Assembly (NCBI RefSeq): GCF_937616625.2
Contig: NC_065571.1
Span: 28,780,201-28,844,200 of the forward strand
From: Mercurialis annua
Lineage: Eukaryota; Streptophyta; Magnoliopsida; Malpighiales; Euphorbiaceae
Length of the DNA: 64,000 bases
Reading direction: 5' to 3'
This document shows positions 1-11,392 of the stretch, piece after piece. The notes below the pieces were generated by a model. The model was given only the letters and a program-made list of their open reading frames with translations. It was not told the DNA's origin and searched no databases. The position numbers were made by a program, and so were the translations under genes. Positions within the stretch are counted from its first letter, which is position 1; the number at the start of each line of letters is the position of its first letter.

Positions 1-677
1 ATATGTCTGGTTCGAGACCAGCCTTGATTTTTTCTTGGCTTTGATTTCTTCATTCGCAAGCTATCGATTTGATTCCATTCTGTCATCCCTACTCAATATC
101 GCTCAAAATACTCGATAATCACTTAATAATCCCTGAAACACTAACACACATCATCAAGCATTACAAAACAGTGATCTTTAACATTTTATATACATTATTT
201 ATGTAACTATTTTCTATATTTATAGTACACCGTGTAATTTCTTCAAAGTTATATCATTTTGAGAAATTGCGGAAGTATGTTGAGGAAGATGAGGCTTAAT
301 TTCCAATTTGAGCTATAACGCTTATTTTCATTATTTTTCCGTCCAAATTTCACTTTAATAAATATTGATACTCAATTAATCGATATTATTTTCTTGAATA
401 CTAATTCCCGTCAATAATTTATTTAATTTATATTTTTCGGAAATTAAAATATTATTTTCCAATTTTAGGACTTAAATGTACTTTATTCCAAAAAGATTTC
501 CTTATAACTTTCCTTATGGATTATAATATTGAAATTCTCTTATTATAATTTCAATAACAACCTTCTCGGGTCCTCTTTTATTTAATACACCCGATAAATC
601 CTTTATTCTATCATTTTGACGATTCAAAATGAGACGCAGCGTTTGCTTCCGACATGTCCAATTTTCAGGGTATTACA
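1..677 (-). mobile_element. LTR fragment (family D), 5' end of LTR at 677
   Basis: Read on the minus strand, the segment starts at 677 with TGTAATACCCTGAAAATTGG, which resembles the LTR start TGTAATATCCCG of element B in this window. It runs off the left edge, so only the first ~677 bp are visible. Near the edge, positions 7-21 hold CTGGT and ACCAG arms around TCGAG, a shortened version of the hairpin found in the other LTRs here. The plus-strand sequence just right of 677 does not look like a polypurine tract, so this is more likely a 5' LTR or solo LTR than a 3' LTR. Family membership is inferred from the start motif and hairpin only. Confidence 0.55.
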
Positions 678-908
678 GAGTCGCTGTTGAGAGAGATACG
701 TTTAAGTAAGTTTATGCATCTCTGGCAAAATCCAATTTACGTTAAACGTGCCTCCATTTACGTTAAACGTGACTCAATTTACGTGGAATGCATCTAAATT
801 TCTACGGAATTAATATATGAGGAATATGTCTCGATAATGTGTTTTTTGTAGTTCAAACTCAAATCGTCAAAAATAGCAAGAAAATTTTAAAAACTAGCTT
901 ATTGAAAT
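678..908. other. Unassigned spacer
   Basis: No gene or structural signal is recognised. Around 735-785 the phrase 'tttacgttaaacgtg' occurs in three near copies, a small local direct repeat. Confidence 0.4.
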
Positions 909-1000
909 TACTACAAGAAAAAAGTTCATTAGCCATCAATATTTTGCGAACGGTAAAAATTCCGGTCGCAGTTAATTATAAGAGCGGGAAGAATGTCGCT
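909..1000 (+). mobile_element. Candidate CACTA-like left terminus
   Basis: ACTACAAGAAAAAAG at 910-924 matches the CACTACAAGAAA-type terminal inverted repeat of plant CACTA transposons except that the first C is T. It is followed by 'cattagcc' and 'ttccggtcgc', wording common in the subterminal region of such elements. The best candidate right end in the window is the TTTTTTGTAGTG at about 5867-5878, which pairs only over the outer dozen bases. That would make a ~5-kb element carrying the gene fragments in between. The pairing is inference. Confidence 0.4.
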
Positions 1001-1144
1001 CTTTTTTTGGGCTAAACAAGTGGCTCCAACTATCACTTTTCACGTTTTTTGTTGATAATTTCATTGAGGTAATTTATATAAAATTGAGTATTTCAACCTT
1101 ACAATAAAATTATCTCTGAATCCCTAATTAATCTTGCGCCACAA

Positions 1145-1740
1145 ATGGAGAAGACGATGATTGTTATCACGGTGATGAGTATGATGAATTTCGCGATTTC
1201 TCAGGTGACTAGTTAAACTTTCCTAAGAAATCATTATCAATTTAAATTCATATGTACAAATTTCCTAAGTACTTTATCATTTCGAAACTAAAATGTTAAA
1301 CCCTACAAAAATCTTAATCATACTCTTTAAGCTTAGGGAAGTTCTAAGGTTACTTTTTTTAATTGTTTTGTTAATATGTAAAGTGATGTTTATTTTGTAA
1401 AAGATAAATCAGAGTAACCACCTTAAGCCTAAATTTTTATTATCTACATTTTGTATCTAATGCAGTTATGAGGATGAGCCAACAGAGCCTGAGATTGAAG
1501 TAAGGATTGAATTAACTTTGTGAATTGATTATTGCCACATGTGTTGCTTGCTTTGAATCATCTATTATTAATTTTCTAAAATAAAATGTCTTGTGGAATG
1601 AATGGATTATAAAAGGAAGGGGCGGATGAGGATATTGAGAACAATAATAATAAAGATATTAATGGGGAACCCATTGAAACTGATGATAATGAAGCTGAGG
1701 AACCAGTGGAACGGCTTCGTAAGACATCCAAATTTATGAC
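1145..1740 (+). pseudogene. RPB6-like (RNA polymerases I/II/III shared subunit) N-terminal fragment, broken
   Basis: Three short blocks look like exons. Block 1 (about 1145-1204) is acidic in the frame starting GGA at 1147 and ends before a GT donor at 1205. Block 2 (1466-1499) follows TGCAG and reads YEDEPTEPEIE before GTAAGG. Block 3 (about 1621-1740) reads ADEDIENNN, then an acidic stretch, then KTSKFMT. The YEDEP.EPEIE, (A)DED.ENNN and KFMT order is that of the acidic N-terminus of plant RPB6 (NRPB6), a small subunit shared by nuclear RNA polymerases. The gene is not functional: the ATG at 1145 is one base out of frame with the acidic reading, the phase at the first splice junction does not fit, and after KFMT the conserved KYERARILG core is replaced by unrelated sequence. 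The conserved C-terminal domain was not found downstream. It is either a decayed host gene or a captured fragment in a transposon. Confidence 0.6.
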
Positions 1741-2525
1741 ATGGCTGCCGGTACAGCGAAGAGTGAAGAAGATGAAGAAAGGTCTTTCACTTATTTTTGA
1801 TGATTTATCTGTTGGGTTTTATTGTTTCCTTAACTTTATAGATAGAAGGTTTTGCTTTATAAGGTTTTGAGTCTACTTCTATTTTTAAAGACAAAGATAT
1901 TATGCTTGAACTAGTAGTAATTAACTCTTAAACTCTTGAAGTTTGGTGTTTTCAGTAGTAAACATCACGGTTAGACTATTATTATATCAGATTTAATTAT
2001 AGTAAAAGTTGTGAAGTTGTATAATGTGAATCGCTATGTCTTAAGACATCATTCAGTTAAAAATGATTTGATATTTTGTGAACCATTAAGAATACTAATG
2101 CTGTGAAAACTCTAGATTATGGAGCTTGACGTGTCTAGGAAGAAAGCAGATGCACAAGGTTGCACTACTAGAGCCGATGGTGTGAGGTGTTAGCTACTTG
2201 TCTTGTTTGAATAATTTGTGTGTGCCATCTTGATAAGATGCATTATTTAACTTTTAATTGTAATTTTGTCCAGGTTCCCTGCGATAAAGATAATTCTAGA
2301 CTAGCTAACTTATGATAGTGATATGCTTTCCCATTTCCTTCAGGTAAACAGAAAAATTTCTTGTTTTTAGACTCCTTTCTTTGCTCTTTCCCTCGCTGCC
2401 ACTATAGTTATTTTGGAATTCTGTTTCTTTGGGTAGGATTATAAAAACTGGCGGAGTGGTCTGACTCTGTCTCTTAATTTGTTTAGCAATCAGACTTTGT
2501 GCTGATTAGATTTTCCTTGATGCAG

Positions 2526-2680
2526 GCCAAATGGTACTTGTAAGCCGTTGCTGGCGGGTGTGTGGGTGCGATGTACAATGTTGCACTTTGTTATTCAGTT
2601 GGGAAAAGTTTGGCCCAGAGCCATCGGCAAGCAAGAATTGTCCGAGATTGAGATTGGAAATCAGCAATGCTACTATAAAA
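2526..2680 (+). pseudogene. Sel1-repeat / F-box-like protein fragment
   Basis: After an intron-like acceptor (CCTTGATGCAG, ending 2525) one frame reads AVAGGCVGAMYNVALCYS and then SHRQAR at about 2543-2640. Alanine/glycine-rich stretches with AMYN..LCYS are typical of Sel1-like (TPR-related) repeats, such as those in a plant F-box protein family with C-terminal Sel1 repeats. An in-frame TGA at 2649-2651 breaks it, and no further repeats or F-box were seen. Two overlapping ATG-started frames here (from 2531 and 2548) run only 69-86 codons and show no family signature. The assignment rests on about 35 residues and family recall, so it is tentative. Confidence 0.4.
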
Positions 2681-2938
2681 TCGATGAAGGGTGGAAATCC
2701 AACGCACTCAATCTCTTCAGACATAACAATTCATATCTTATGCAAATTGGTAAGTAACTATTTGCATTTGCAATATACTATGTCATCATGATGGCTTGTG
2801 TTTATAGTAATGTTGAATTGTTTCTGATTTAGATGAAAAGTTGTGACATTAAACTCTTCCTTTTAAATTTAGGTAACTGAAGAGAGGCTTGCTGACTTTG
2901 TATTTTTGTCTTGAGTACCTTTATTTGGTGATTGTTTG

Positions 2939-3001
2939 GCTTTAGAGCATCTTGATTTCTCTTCCAATAGGTTTAGTGGTGATCTTTCTGATGCAATTGG
3001 T
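2939..3001 (+). pseudogene. Single leucine-rich repeat fragment (LRR receptor-type)
   Basis: The frame starting at 2939 reads A-LEHLDFSSNRFSG-DLSDAIG, matching the plant extracellular LRR consensus LxxLxxLDLSxNxFSGxIP. Only one repeat unit of about 21 codons is visible. Flanking sequence in this frame carries stops and no LRR pattern. It lies on the same strand as the RPB6-like and Sel1-like fragments and is unrelated to them in function, which suggests a patchwork of captured pieces rather than a decayed single gene. Confidence 0.45.
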
Positions 3002-4859
3002 TTATGTGGTAAGTTAAGTTGTTGAACACTCTGCTTATGAGGTTTATGTGGTAAGTTAAGTTCTTGTTCTTGTAGGTTGATCATGGTCCTAAACTTGCTA
3101 TTAGAGATGTAGCTTTTAAGTTGCTTGGGGATTGAAATTTCAGACCAATTTTTAATGGTATGATTTTTGGAGCACGCCAACCTCACTTAGATTTCTTGGG
3201 TGTTAAAATGTGCAAATAAGTTTCTTCTTTTAGAACTTATGCTTTAAATGATTTCCTAATAGGCTGTGTGACATTATTTATTTCGTAAGAACTAATTTTG
3301 ATTGATGGTCTTCTCGCATTTAAATTATGACCTTGAAGTCCTTAAATACAAAACTGATAAGTGTACATTTTTAGTTAGTTTAACTGTTAGTTACTTTATT
3401 TTCTCATCTCAGTGTTCATTTTCCATCTGTCTTTTATTCTTTTACAAATTCTGCTTATTTTTTATTTTCTAACTGAAAGAACTTGCCTGGAATAACTCTA
3501 AAACTGCATATGAATATACATTTTTTTAATCTGCCTGTATTATTAAATTCAGTATCCTTCAGACTATTCCGCCGTAACTGCTGACGTTGCCCTTTATCCG
3601 CTGCTGCTCTTGTTGTCATTCTTCCATCTCTACTGTTGTATCATCGATTAAAAGACCTATGCCCCAGCTTATTGCCGATTCCTAAAAACCAGGCTGCAAG
3701 GGTAAATGTTATCACCTCAATGCTAGAAAATGTTTATTTCTGCATTAAATTTTTCAAGTTTGGTGTTGGCTTGTATTTTTTTTTATAGTTGCTTCTATAC
3801 CTGTAAAATCTATAAGGTTATATACCAGTTTTATGTTCGCTATATCATGCATATCCTGTATATGGTTAGGCCGACTGATCTTACTATAATTTGGCCAAAA
3901 AGAGACAAATGTCTGATTGGTTAATGAACAGTATCTGAAGCCAAAAAAATGATGGGATACATGTGTTCTTGTATTCATGGATGTGTGCTTATGCAAATGA
4001 CGATTAATCGCTCTAGATATTTCTATACTTGCATTACGTTCTTACCTCTTTATGGGTTAGTGTTAAAATGGTATTTGCGGGTGGAAATTAGAGTAAGAGA
4101 AGGAAGGGCGGTCAATATTCACATGTTTTGTGCTTGTGGACCGGGCTTACTTCTCTGCACTGTGAGGGCCTTGGACAACCTTGATTCAGTTGGTTACCAT
4201 GGAATGATGCAATTTACAGTTCGTATGTAAAATCATATAACAAACTGATCAGGCGCTAACCTTAGTTTTTTAACTCAATTTGTCTGTAGCGTAGCAACAA
4301 AGTTATGTTCTTCAATGATTTTTCTTTATTATTTAATTTTTTTAGTATCACACATTCTTATACGCTCTCTTTCTATTTATTTATGTTTTTTACAAATGAG
4401 AGTGGAAGTTTGAACTCGGAAATTCGGAGTTTGAACATAATATCTCGACCATTCGACTATTTTGAACTCGAGACTCGAGTCGGGTTTGTGCCTCTAATGC
4501 TTTGTTTAGTGTCATCAACTCATAAAATTAATGGTTTTAAAAACTGAAATTTCCGAAATAGAATATTTAAAGCTCTACCTCGAGTTTGTACGAATCAATT
4601 AAAAATTTAAATTATCAATTGAAAAAAGAAGCAATTTGAATGTGCAATTCATCCTTCATTAATCAATTTAATATTTTTCTTAAAGTAAAAAAAAATACCT
4701 GGGAAAATAATCAACAACAAACACAGCAATGATGGAAATGCGCGGTGGCAAAAGTACAATAAAAAAATTGATGTGGTAGTGTGGTGTTAATATTCAGTAA
4801 AAAAAAGTTTTGCCCTATCTTGATTTTTGTTTTAAAGAATAAAGAGTGTTTTGATAAAA
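3002..4859. other. Unassigned region, no gene recognised
   Basis: Open frames here reach at most 93 codons (3949-4230) and resemble no family I know. A short duplication of 'gtttatgtggtaagttaagtt' type wording occurs at about 3000-3020 and 3042-3062. Base composition is like introns or untranslated DNA. It could be filler of a transposon that carries the gene fragments upstream. Confidence 0.4.
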
Positions 4860-5878
4860 TAAGAAGTTAACCTAATTTGGATACTTTAATTTTACTTGCC
4901 ACATATCTTTTTTATCACAATAAAATACAATTTCATGACACATTTAATCTTGTCATCATTAATATTTTTCCAATTGCATAGTGACACAATATTTATTTAT
5001 CACAATATCATTTAATTTCACTTAATTGCTACCAAAATAAATTTGTCATAATATTTTTACATATTATGATAAAATTTATTTTTATCATAGTAACTGTATT
5101 TTTAATATACAGTGATAAATTTTTTACATATTATGATAAAATTTGACACAATAAACAGTAGTGTAAAGATTGTTTTTCGAATTATTTTTTAACATATATT
5201 TTCTGCAATTCCTTTTTGTTTTTCTATTTTGTGTTTTTTTGTGTTTCATAAGGTTGACATAAGGTTCATATTCTGTCATTATAACTTTATTTTTAAAATA
5301 CGGGAACAAAACATTCGTTTTGGCAAACTACTTTGTCACAAAAACATATTTACTTTTTTTGCAGTGACAAATAAATTTGACACAATATTAATTTATTACA
5401 ATATCATCTAATTTCACTTAATTGCTGCAAAAATAAATTTGTCACAATATTTTTACAAATTATGATAAAATTCATTTTATCATCATAACTTTATTTCTAA
5501 TATACAGTAACAAAATGTGTTATTTTGTCACAATAAACATAATTAATTTTTATAGTGACAAAATATATCTAATTGCTGCAAAATAAAATTTGTCACCACT
5601 TTTTCAAATATTATGATAAAATTTATTTTGTCATAAAAAAAATATTTTAAATTACGGCGACAAAACATTTTTTTGTCAAAATAGTTAGTCACAACAAACA
5701 TAATTAATTTTTATAGTGACAAAAATGGTTGACACAATATGTATTTGTCACAATATCATTTCATTGAACTCTCATTGTGATAAAATATTTTTTTTTTGTC
5801 ACAATTAACCTATTTATTATGACAAAATATAGTTTGTCACATATTTTTTTGTCATAACAAGCCAAATTTTTTGTAGTG
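4860..5878. mobile_element. AT-rich DNA-transposon-like segment with internal repeats, right terminus at ~5878
   Basis: The stretch is very AT-rich and dominated by TTGTCACAATAT, ATTATGATAAAATTTATTTT and AATATACAGT-type words. Diverged copies of a ~100-bp module start near 5022, 5420 and 5570 (each from 'aattgct(g/a)c(c/a)aaa' through 'attatgataaaatt'). Words occur in both orientations (TTTGTCACAAT and ATTGTGACAAA), giving fold-back potential typical of nonautonomous elements. It ends TTTTTTGTAGTG at 5867-5878, the inverted form of a CACTACAAAA terminus, immediately before LTR sequence. No transposase is seen. Whether it is a MITE on its own or the subterminal part of a larger element starting near 909 is unresolved. 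Confidence 0.5.
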
Positions 5879-6885
5879 TCTGTTTTTAATAATTTTTTTA
5901 TTTGTCTAAACCCGTGTATTGTTCGTGCTTTAGAGGCGAACCAGGATTAGTTGCTTGCCGGTTATCACGTGGATTAGCAAGCTGTGAATTTGTAGTTACT
6001 ATTTACCGCTTTATTAAGTAAATTGTTATTTTAATATTAAATATATATATTGTACGTATATTGCGAACTGTTTTTATATTATGGCTCTTAGTTGGAACAT
6101 GCTACCTAATGGGCATCATTAGGACTGCGTGCGCACTAGTAATGATCTGGGTAAGGTATATATGGAAATGTGGTAACTCGGTGTGAGCATAGCTCTCGGG
6201 ACCAAATAGAGTAACTCGGTGTAGCACAGCTCTCGGGACTCTGGATATGGTAAAAGTATGGTTAGTGGTAACTCGGCTCTCGGGACTAGGCCTATTGGAT
6301 TATGTTTATTATTTAGAATTGTGGATTAGGGTTCAAACTATTATTCGTAATATCATTATTAAATGTTTTAAACAATTTTAAAGGTTTTCCACTTGATAAA
6401 TGAAATAGTGGTATAAACTCATCTCAGTATATCTGACCCCGTTGTTTTCCCAATTTTTCCCAGTGTTATGATCTGAGAGAGTCTAGTGATCTTCATCTTT
6501 ACTTTTCTCGGAGGTTTCATTTATTTTAGTAAGACTATCAAACTGTTTTATTCTTAGACCGCAGTAGTTGACTCGATGTCTTTATTTTTATTACAGTTGT
6601 TTGTCGGATTGGTCCGACTGGATATATTGCTTTGGCATGTTTATACTGTTTACTCTATTTACTTTTATGCCATATTGGGGACTCGTAGTTGAACGAGTAT
6701 TTATTATATTAAATGTTGAATATTATAACTGCTAAAATTAGGCTGAAGTCTCGGTTGCCCCCGAACTTTGGTTTTCTTGCAGGTTTATTATAATTGTATG
6801 TTAACCGAAAGGCTAGCTACGGGTTTTGGTACTACATTACCCATACCCTAGCGCCGGTCACGATTCATGTAAATGGGTCGTGACA
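5879..6885 (+). mobile_element. LTR 3' fragment, family B
   Basis: It is collinear with the last ~1 kb of the element B 5' LTR (about 36918-37928): shared landmarks are 'tctgtttttaataatt', the GTAACTCGGTG repeats, 'gactgcgtgcgcac', and the end 'ccctagcgccggtc...tcgtgaca'. The terminal CA is at 6884-6885 and the satellite starts on the next base, so this is a genuine retrotransposon end. The left part of the LTR is missing, cut by the AT-rich transposon segment. Internal repeats with the word ACTCGGTGT(G/A)GC and CTCTCGGGAC occur at about 6174-6290. Confidence 0.8.
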
Positions 6886-9800
6886 GTTTGGCTTAAATCA
6901 CTAAAAAGGTGAAACGTTTGGATTTGTTTCGTAAAGTTTGTAAACGTTTGGCTTAAATTGGTATAAAGGTGAAACGCTTGGATTTGTTTCACAACGTTTG
7001 TAAACATTTGGCTGAAATTGCTAAAAAGGTGAAATGTTTGGTTTTGTTTCGTAACGTTTGTAAACTTTTGGCTAAAATCGCTAAATATGGGAAATGTTTG
7101 AATTTGTTTCCTAACGTTTTAGACGTTTGGCTGAAATCGCTAAAAAGGGGAAACGTTTGGATTTGTTTCGTAACGTTTATAAACGTTTGGCTTAAATCGC
7201 TAAAAAGGTGAAACGTTTGGATTTACTTCATAACGTTTGTAAACGTTTGTATTGAATCGCTAAAAAGGTGAAACGTTTGGATTTGTTTCGTAACGTTTGC
7301 AAATGTTTGGCTTAAATCGATAAAAAGGTGAAACGTTTGGATTTGTTTCGAAACGTTTGTAAACCTTTGGCTTAAATTGCTAAAAAGGGGAAACTTTTGG
7401 ATTTGTTTCGTAACGTTTGTAAACGTTTGGCTTAAATCGCTAAAAAGGTGAAACGTTTGGATTTATTTCGTATCGTTTGTAAACGTTTGGTTTAAATCCT
7501 TAAAAACGTGAAACATTTGGATTTGTTTCGTAACGTTTGTAAACGTTTCGCTTAAATTGCTTTAAAGGTGAAATGCTTGGTTTTGTTTTGTAACGTTTGT
7601 AAAGAGTTGGGTTATATTGCTAAATATGGAAAACGTCTGGATTTGTTTCGTAATGTTTTTTAACGTTTGGCTTTAATCGCTAAAAAATGTGAAACGTTTT
7701 GATTTATTTCGTAACATTTGTAAATGTTTGGCTTAAATCGCTAAAAAGATGAAACGTTTGGATTTGTTTTGTAACGTTTTGCTTAAATTGCTAAAATGGG
7801 AAAACGTTTGGATTTGTTGCGTAACGTTTGTAAACGTTTGGCTTAAATCACTAAAAAGGTGAAACATTTGGTTTTGCTTCGTAACGTTTGTAAACGTTTT
7901 GTTTATATTGCTAAAAAGGTGAAACGCTTGGATTTGTTTCGTAATGTTTGAAAAACGTTTGGATTAAATTGCTAAGAAGGTGAAACGCTTGGATTTGTTT
8001 CGTAACGTTTGTAATCGTTTTGTTTTGTTTCGCGACGATTGGATTTGTTTCGTAACATTACTAAACATTTGCCTTATATCGATAAAAAGGTGAAACGTTT
8101 AGATTTGTTCATAATTTTTCTAAACGTTTGTAAAAAGGTGAAACGTTTGGATTTGTTTCGCAACGTTTATATACGTTTGTCTTAAATTGCTAAAAAGGTG
8201 AAACACTTGATTTTGTTTCGTAACGTTTTAAACGTTTGGTTTTGTTTCGTAATGTTTGTAAGGATTTGGCTTAAATCGCAAAAAAGGTGAAACGTCCATT
8301 TTTGTTTCGTAACGTTTGTAAACGTTTGGCTTTAATCGCTAAAAAAGAGAAACGTTTGGATTTGTTTCGTAACATTTGTAAACGTTTGGCTTAAATCGCT
8401 AAAAATGTGAAGTGCTTGGATTTGTTTCGTAACGGTTTTAAACGTTTGGTTTAAGTTGCTAAAAAGGAGAATCACTTTGTTTTGTTTCGTAACGTTTGTA
8501 AGAATTTGGCGTAAATCGCTAAAAAGGTGAAACGTTTTGATTTGTTTCGTAACGTTTTAAATGTTTGGTTTTGTTTCGTAACGTTTGTAAACGTTTGGCT
8601 TAAAATCACTTAAAAGGTGAAACGTTTAGATTTATTTCTTAAAGGTTGTAAACGTTTGGCTTAAATTGCTAAAAAGGTGAAACGCTTGGATTTGTTTCGT
8701 AACGTTTGTAAACGTTTGACATAAAACACTAAAGATGTGAAATGTTTGGATTTGTTTTGTAATGTTTTAAACGTTTGGCTTAAATCGAAAAAATGGGGAA
8801 AAGTTTGGATTTGTTTCGTAACGTTTATAAACGTATGGCTTAAATCGCTAAAAAGGTGAAACATTTGGATTTGTTTCGTAACGTTTTTAAACGTTTGGCT
8901 TAAATTGCTAAAAAGGTGAAACGCTAGGATTTGTTTCGTAACGTTTGTAAACGTTTGGCTTAAATTACTAAAAAGGTGAAACACTTGAATTTGTTTCAGA
9001 ACGTTTGTAAACGTTTAGCTTAAATTGCTATATAGGTGAAACGCTTGGATTTGTTTCGGAACATTTGTAAAAATTTGGTTTAAGTTGCTAAAAAGGTTAA
9101 ACGCTTGGTTTTGTTTCGTAATGTTTGTAAGGATTTGGCTTAAATCGCTAAAAATGTGAAACGTTTTGATTTGTTTCGTAACGTTTTAAATGTTTGGTTT
9201 TGTTTCGTAACGTTTGTAAATGTTTGGCTTAAATCGCTAAAAAGGTGAAACGTTTAGACTTATTTCTTAATGTTTGTAAACGTTTTGCATAAATTGCTAA
9301 AATGGCGAAACATTTGGATTTGTTTCGTAATGTTTGGATTAAATCGCTAAAAAGGTGTAACATTTGGACTTGTTTCAGATCGTTTGTAAACGTTTGGCTT
9401 AAATCGCTAAAAAGGGGAAACGTTTGAAATTTCATAACTTTTGTAAACGTTTGGCTTAAATTGCTAAAAAGGTGAAACGCTTGGTTTTGTTTCATAATGT
9501 TTGTAAACGTTTGGCTTAAATCACAAAAATGGTGAAACATCCATTTTTGTTTCGTAACGTTTGTAAACGTTCTGCTTACATCGCTAAAAATGTGAAACGT
9601 TTATATTTGTTTCGTAACGTTTGTAAACGTTTGGCTTAAATCGCCAAAAAGGTGAAACATTTGGATTTGTTTCGTAACGTTTTTAAACGTTTGGCTTAAT
9701 TGGCTAAAAAGGTGACACATTTGGATTTGTTTCCTAACCTTTGTAAACGTTTGGCTTAAATAAAAAGATAAAACGTTTGGATTTGTTTCGTAACGTTCGT

Positions 9801-11392
9801 AAAGGTTTGATTTAAATCGCTAAAAAGGTAACATGTTTGGATTAAATTTGCTAAAAAGGTGACATGTTTGGATTTGTTTCGTAACCTTTGTAAACGTTTG
9901 GCTTAAATTGCTAAAAAGGTAAAACGTTTGTATTTGTTTCGTAACGTTTGTAATGGTTTGGTTTAAATCGCTAAAAAGGTGAAATGTTTGGATTTGTTTC
10001 ATAACATTTGTAAACGTTTGACTTATATCGCTAAAAGGGTGAAAAGTTTGGATTTGTTCCGTAACGTTTGTCTTAAATCGCAAAAAAGTGGAAACGTTTG
10101 GTTTTGTTTCGAATCGTTTGTAAACATTCGGCTTAAATTGCTAAAAAGGCGAAACGTTTGGATTTGTATTGAAACGTTTGTAAACGTTTGGCTTAAGTCG
10201 CTATAAAGAGGAAACGTTTAGATTTATTTCGTAACATTTGTAAACGTTTGGCTTAAATTGCTAAAAATGTAAAACGTTTTGACTTGTTCTGTAATGTTTT
10301 AAACATTTGGTTTAAATTGCTAAAAAGGTTAAACTTTTGGATTTGTTTCATAACGTTTGTAAACGTTTGGCTCAAATCGCTAAAAAGGTGAAACGTTTGG
10401 TTTTGTTTCGTAACCTTTGTAAACGTTCGTCTTAAATCGCGAAAAAAGTGAAACGGTTGGATTTGTTTCGTAACGTTATAAACGTTTGGATTTGTTTCGA
10501 AACGTTTGAATTTGTTTCTTAACGTTTGTAAACGTTTGGTTTCAATCACTGAAAAGGTGAAACATTTGGATTTGTTTCGTAACGTTTTGCTTAAATCAAT
10601 AAAAATGGGAAACGTTTGGATTTATTTCGTAACGTTTACAAACATTTGATTTTATTTCGCAATGTTTATAAACCTTTGGCTTAAATCGGTAAAATGGGGA
10701 AACGTTTGGTGTTGTTTTGCAGCGTTTGTAAATTTTTGGATATGTTTCCTAACGTTTTAAACGTTTGGTTTTATTTCGTAACGTTTGTTAACGTTTGGCT
10801 TAAATCGTTGATAAAGTGCAACGTTTGGTTTGATTTCGTAACGTTTTTAAACGTTTGGCTTAAATCGCAAAAAAGGTGAAACGTTTGGATTTGTTTCGTA
10901 AAGTTTGTAAACGTTTGACTTATATCGCTAAAATGGTGAAACGTTTGGATTTGTTTCGTACGTTTGTAAAAGTATGGCTTAAATCGCTAAAAAGGTGAAA
11001 CGTTTGGTTTTGTTTCGTAATGTTTATAAACGTTTGGCTTAAATCACTAAAAAGGTGAGACGTTTGGTTTTGTTTCGTAACGTTGGTAAACGTTTGAATT
11101 TGTTTCGTAACGTTTGTTTCGTAACATTTTAAACTTTGAATTTTTTTTTGTAAAGTTTTTAAACATTTGGCTTAAATTGCTAAAAAGGTAAAACGTCTGG
11201 TTTTGTTTTGTAACGTTTGTAAACGTTTGGCTTAAAAAGCTAAAAAGGTGAAACTTTTCGTTTTGTTTCATAACGTTTGTAGACGTTTCGATTTGTTTCG
11301 TAACGTTTGTTTCGTAAAGTTTTAAACGTTTGTAAACGTTTGGCTTAAATCGCTAAAAAAGTGAAACGTTTGATTTTGCTTCGTAATATTTG
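6886..11392. repeat. 60-bp satellite array, block 1
   Basis: The sequence stays in register with a 60-base line for hundreds of bases, showing a 60-bp unit. Key words in order are GTTTGGCTTAAATCGC, AAAGGTGAAAC, GTTTGGATTTGTTTCG and TAACGTTTGTAAAC. The unit divides into two 30-bp halves that both start GTTTGG and end AAAC. Units are 75-95% alike by eye, with contractions (GTTTTAAAC) and half-unit insertions. A variant run at 7082-7145 (GAATTTGTTTCCTAACG, then GGCTGAAATCGC) recurs at 24283-24343 in block 2, linking the two blocks across element A. No coding signal is present. Confidence 0.95.

Noticed and set aside
3550..3710. Possible C-terminal exon of the Sel1/F-box-like protein
   Set aside because: Only a few residues near 3645-3670 suggested it; too weak to support.
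3949..4230. 93-codon frame in the gene-fragment region
   Set aside because: No recognisable domain and no codon pattern; it sits in sequence that looks intronic or intergenic.
6886..11392. CRISPR-like array
   Set aside because: Repeats are contiguous 60-bp units without unique spacers, in a plant nuclear context.
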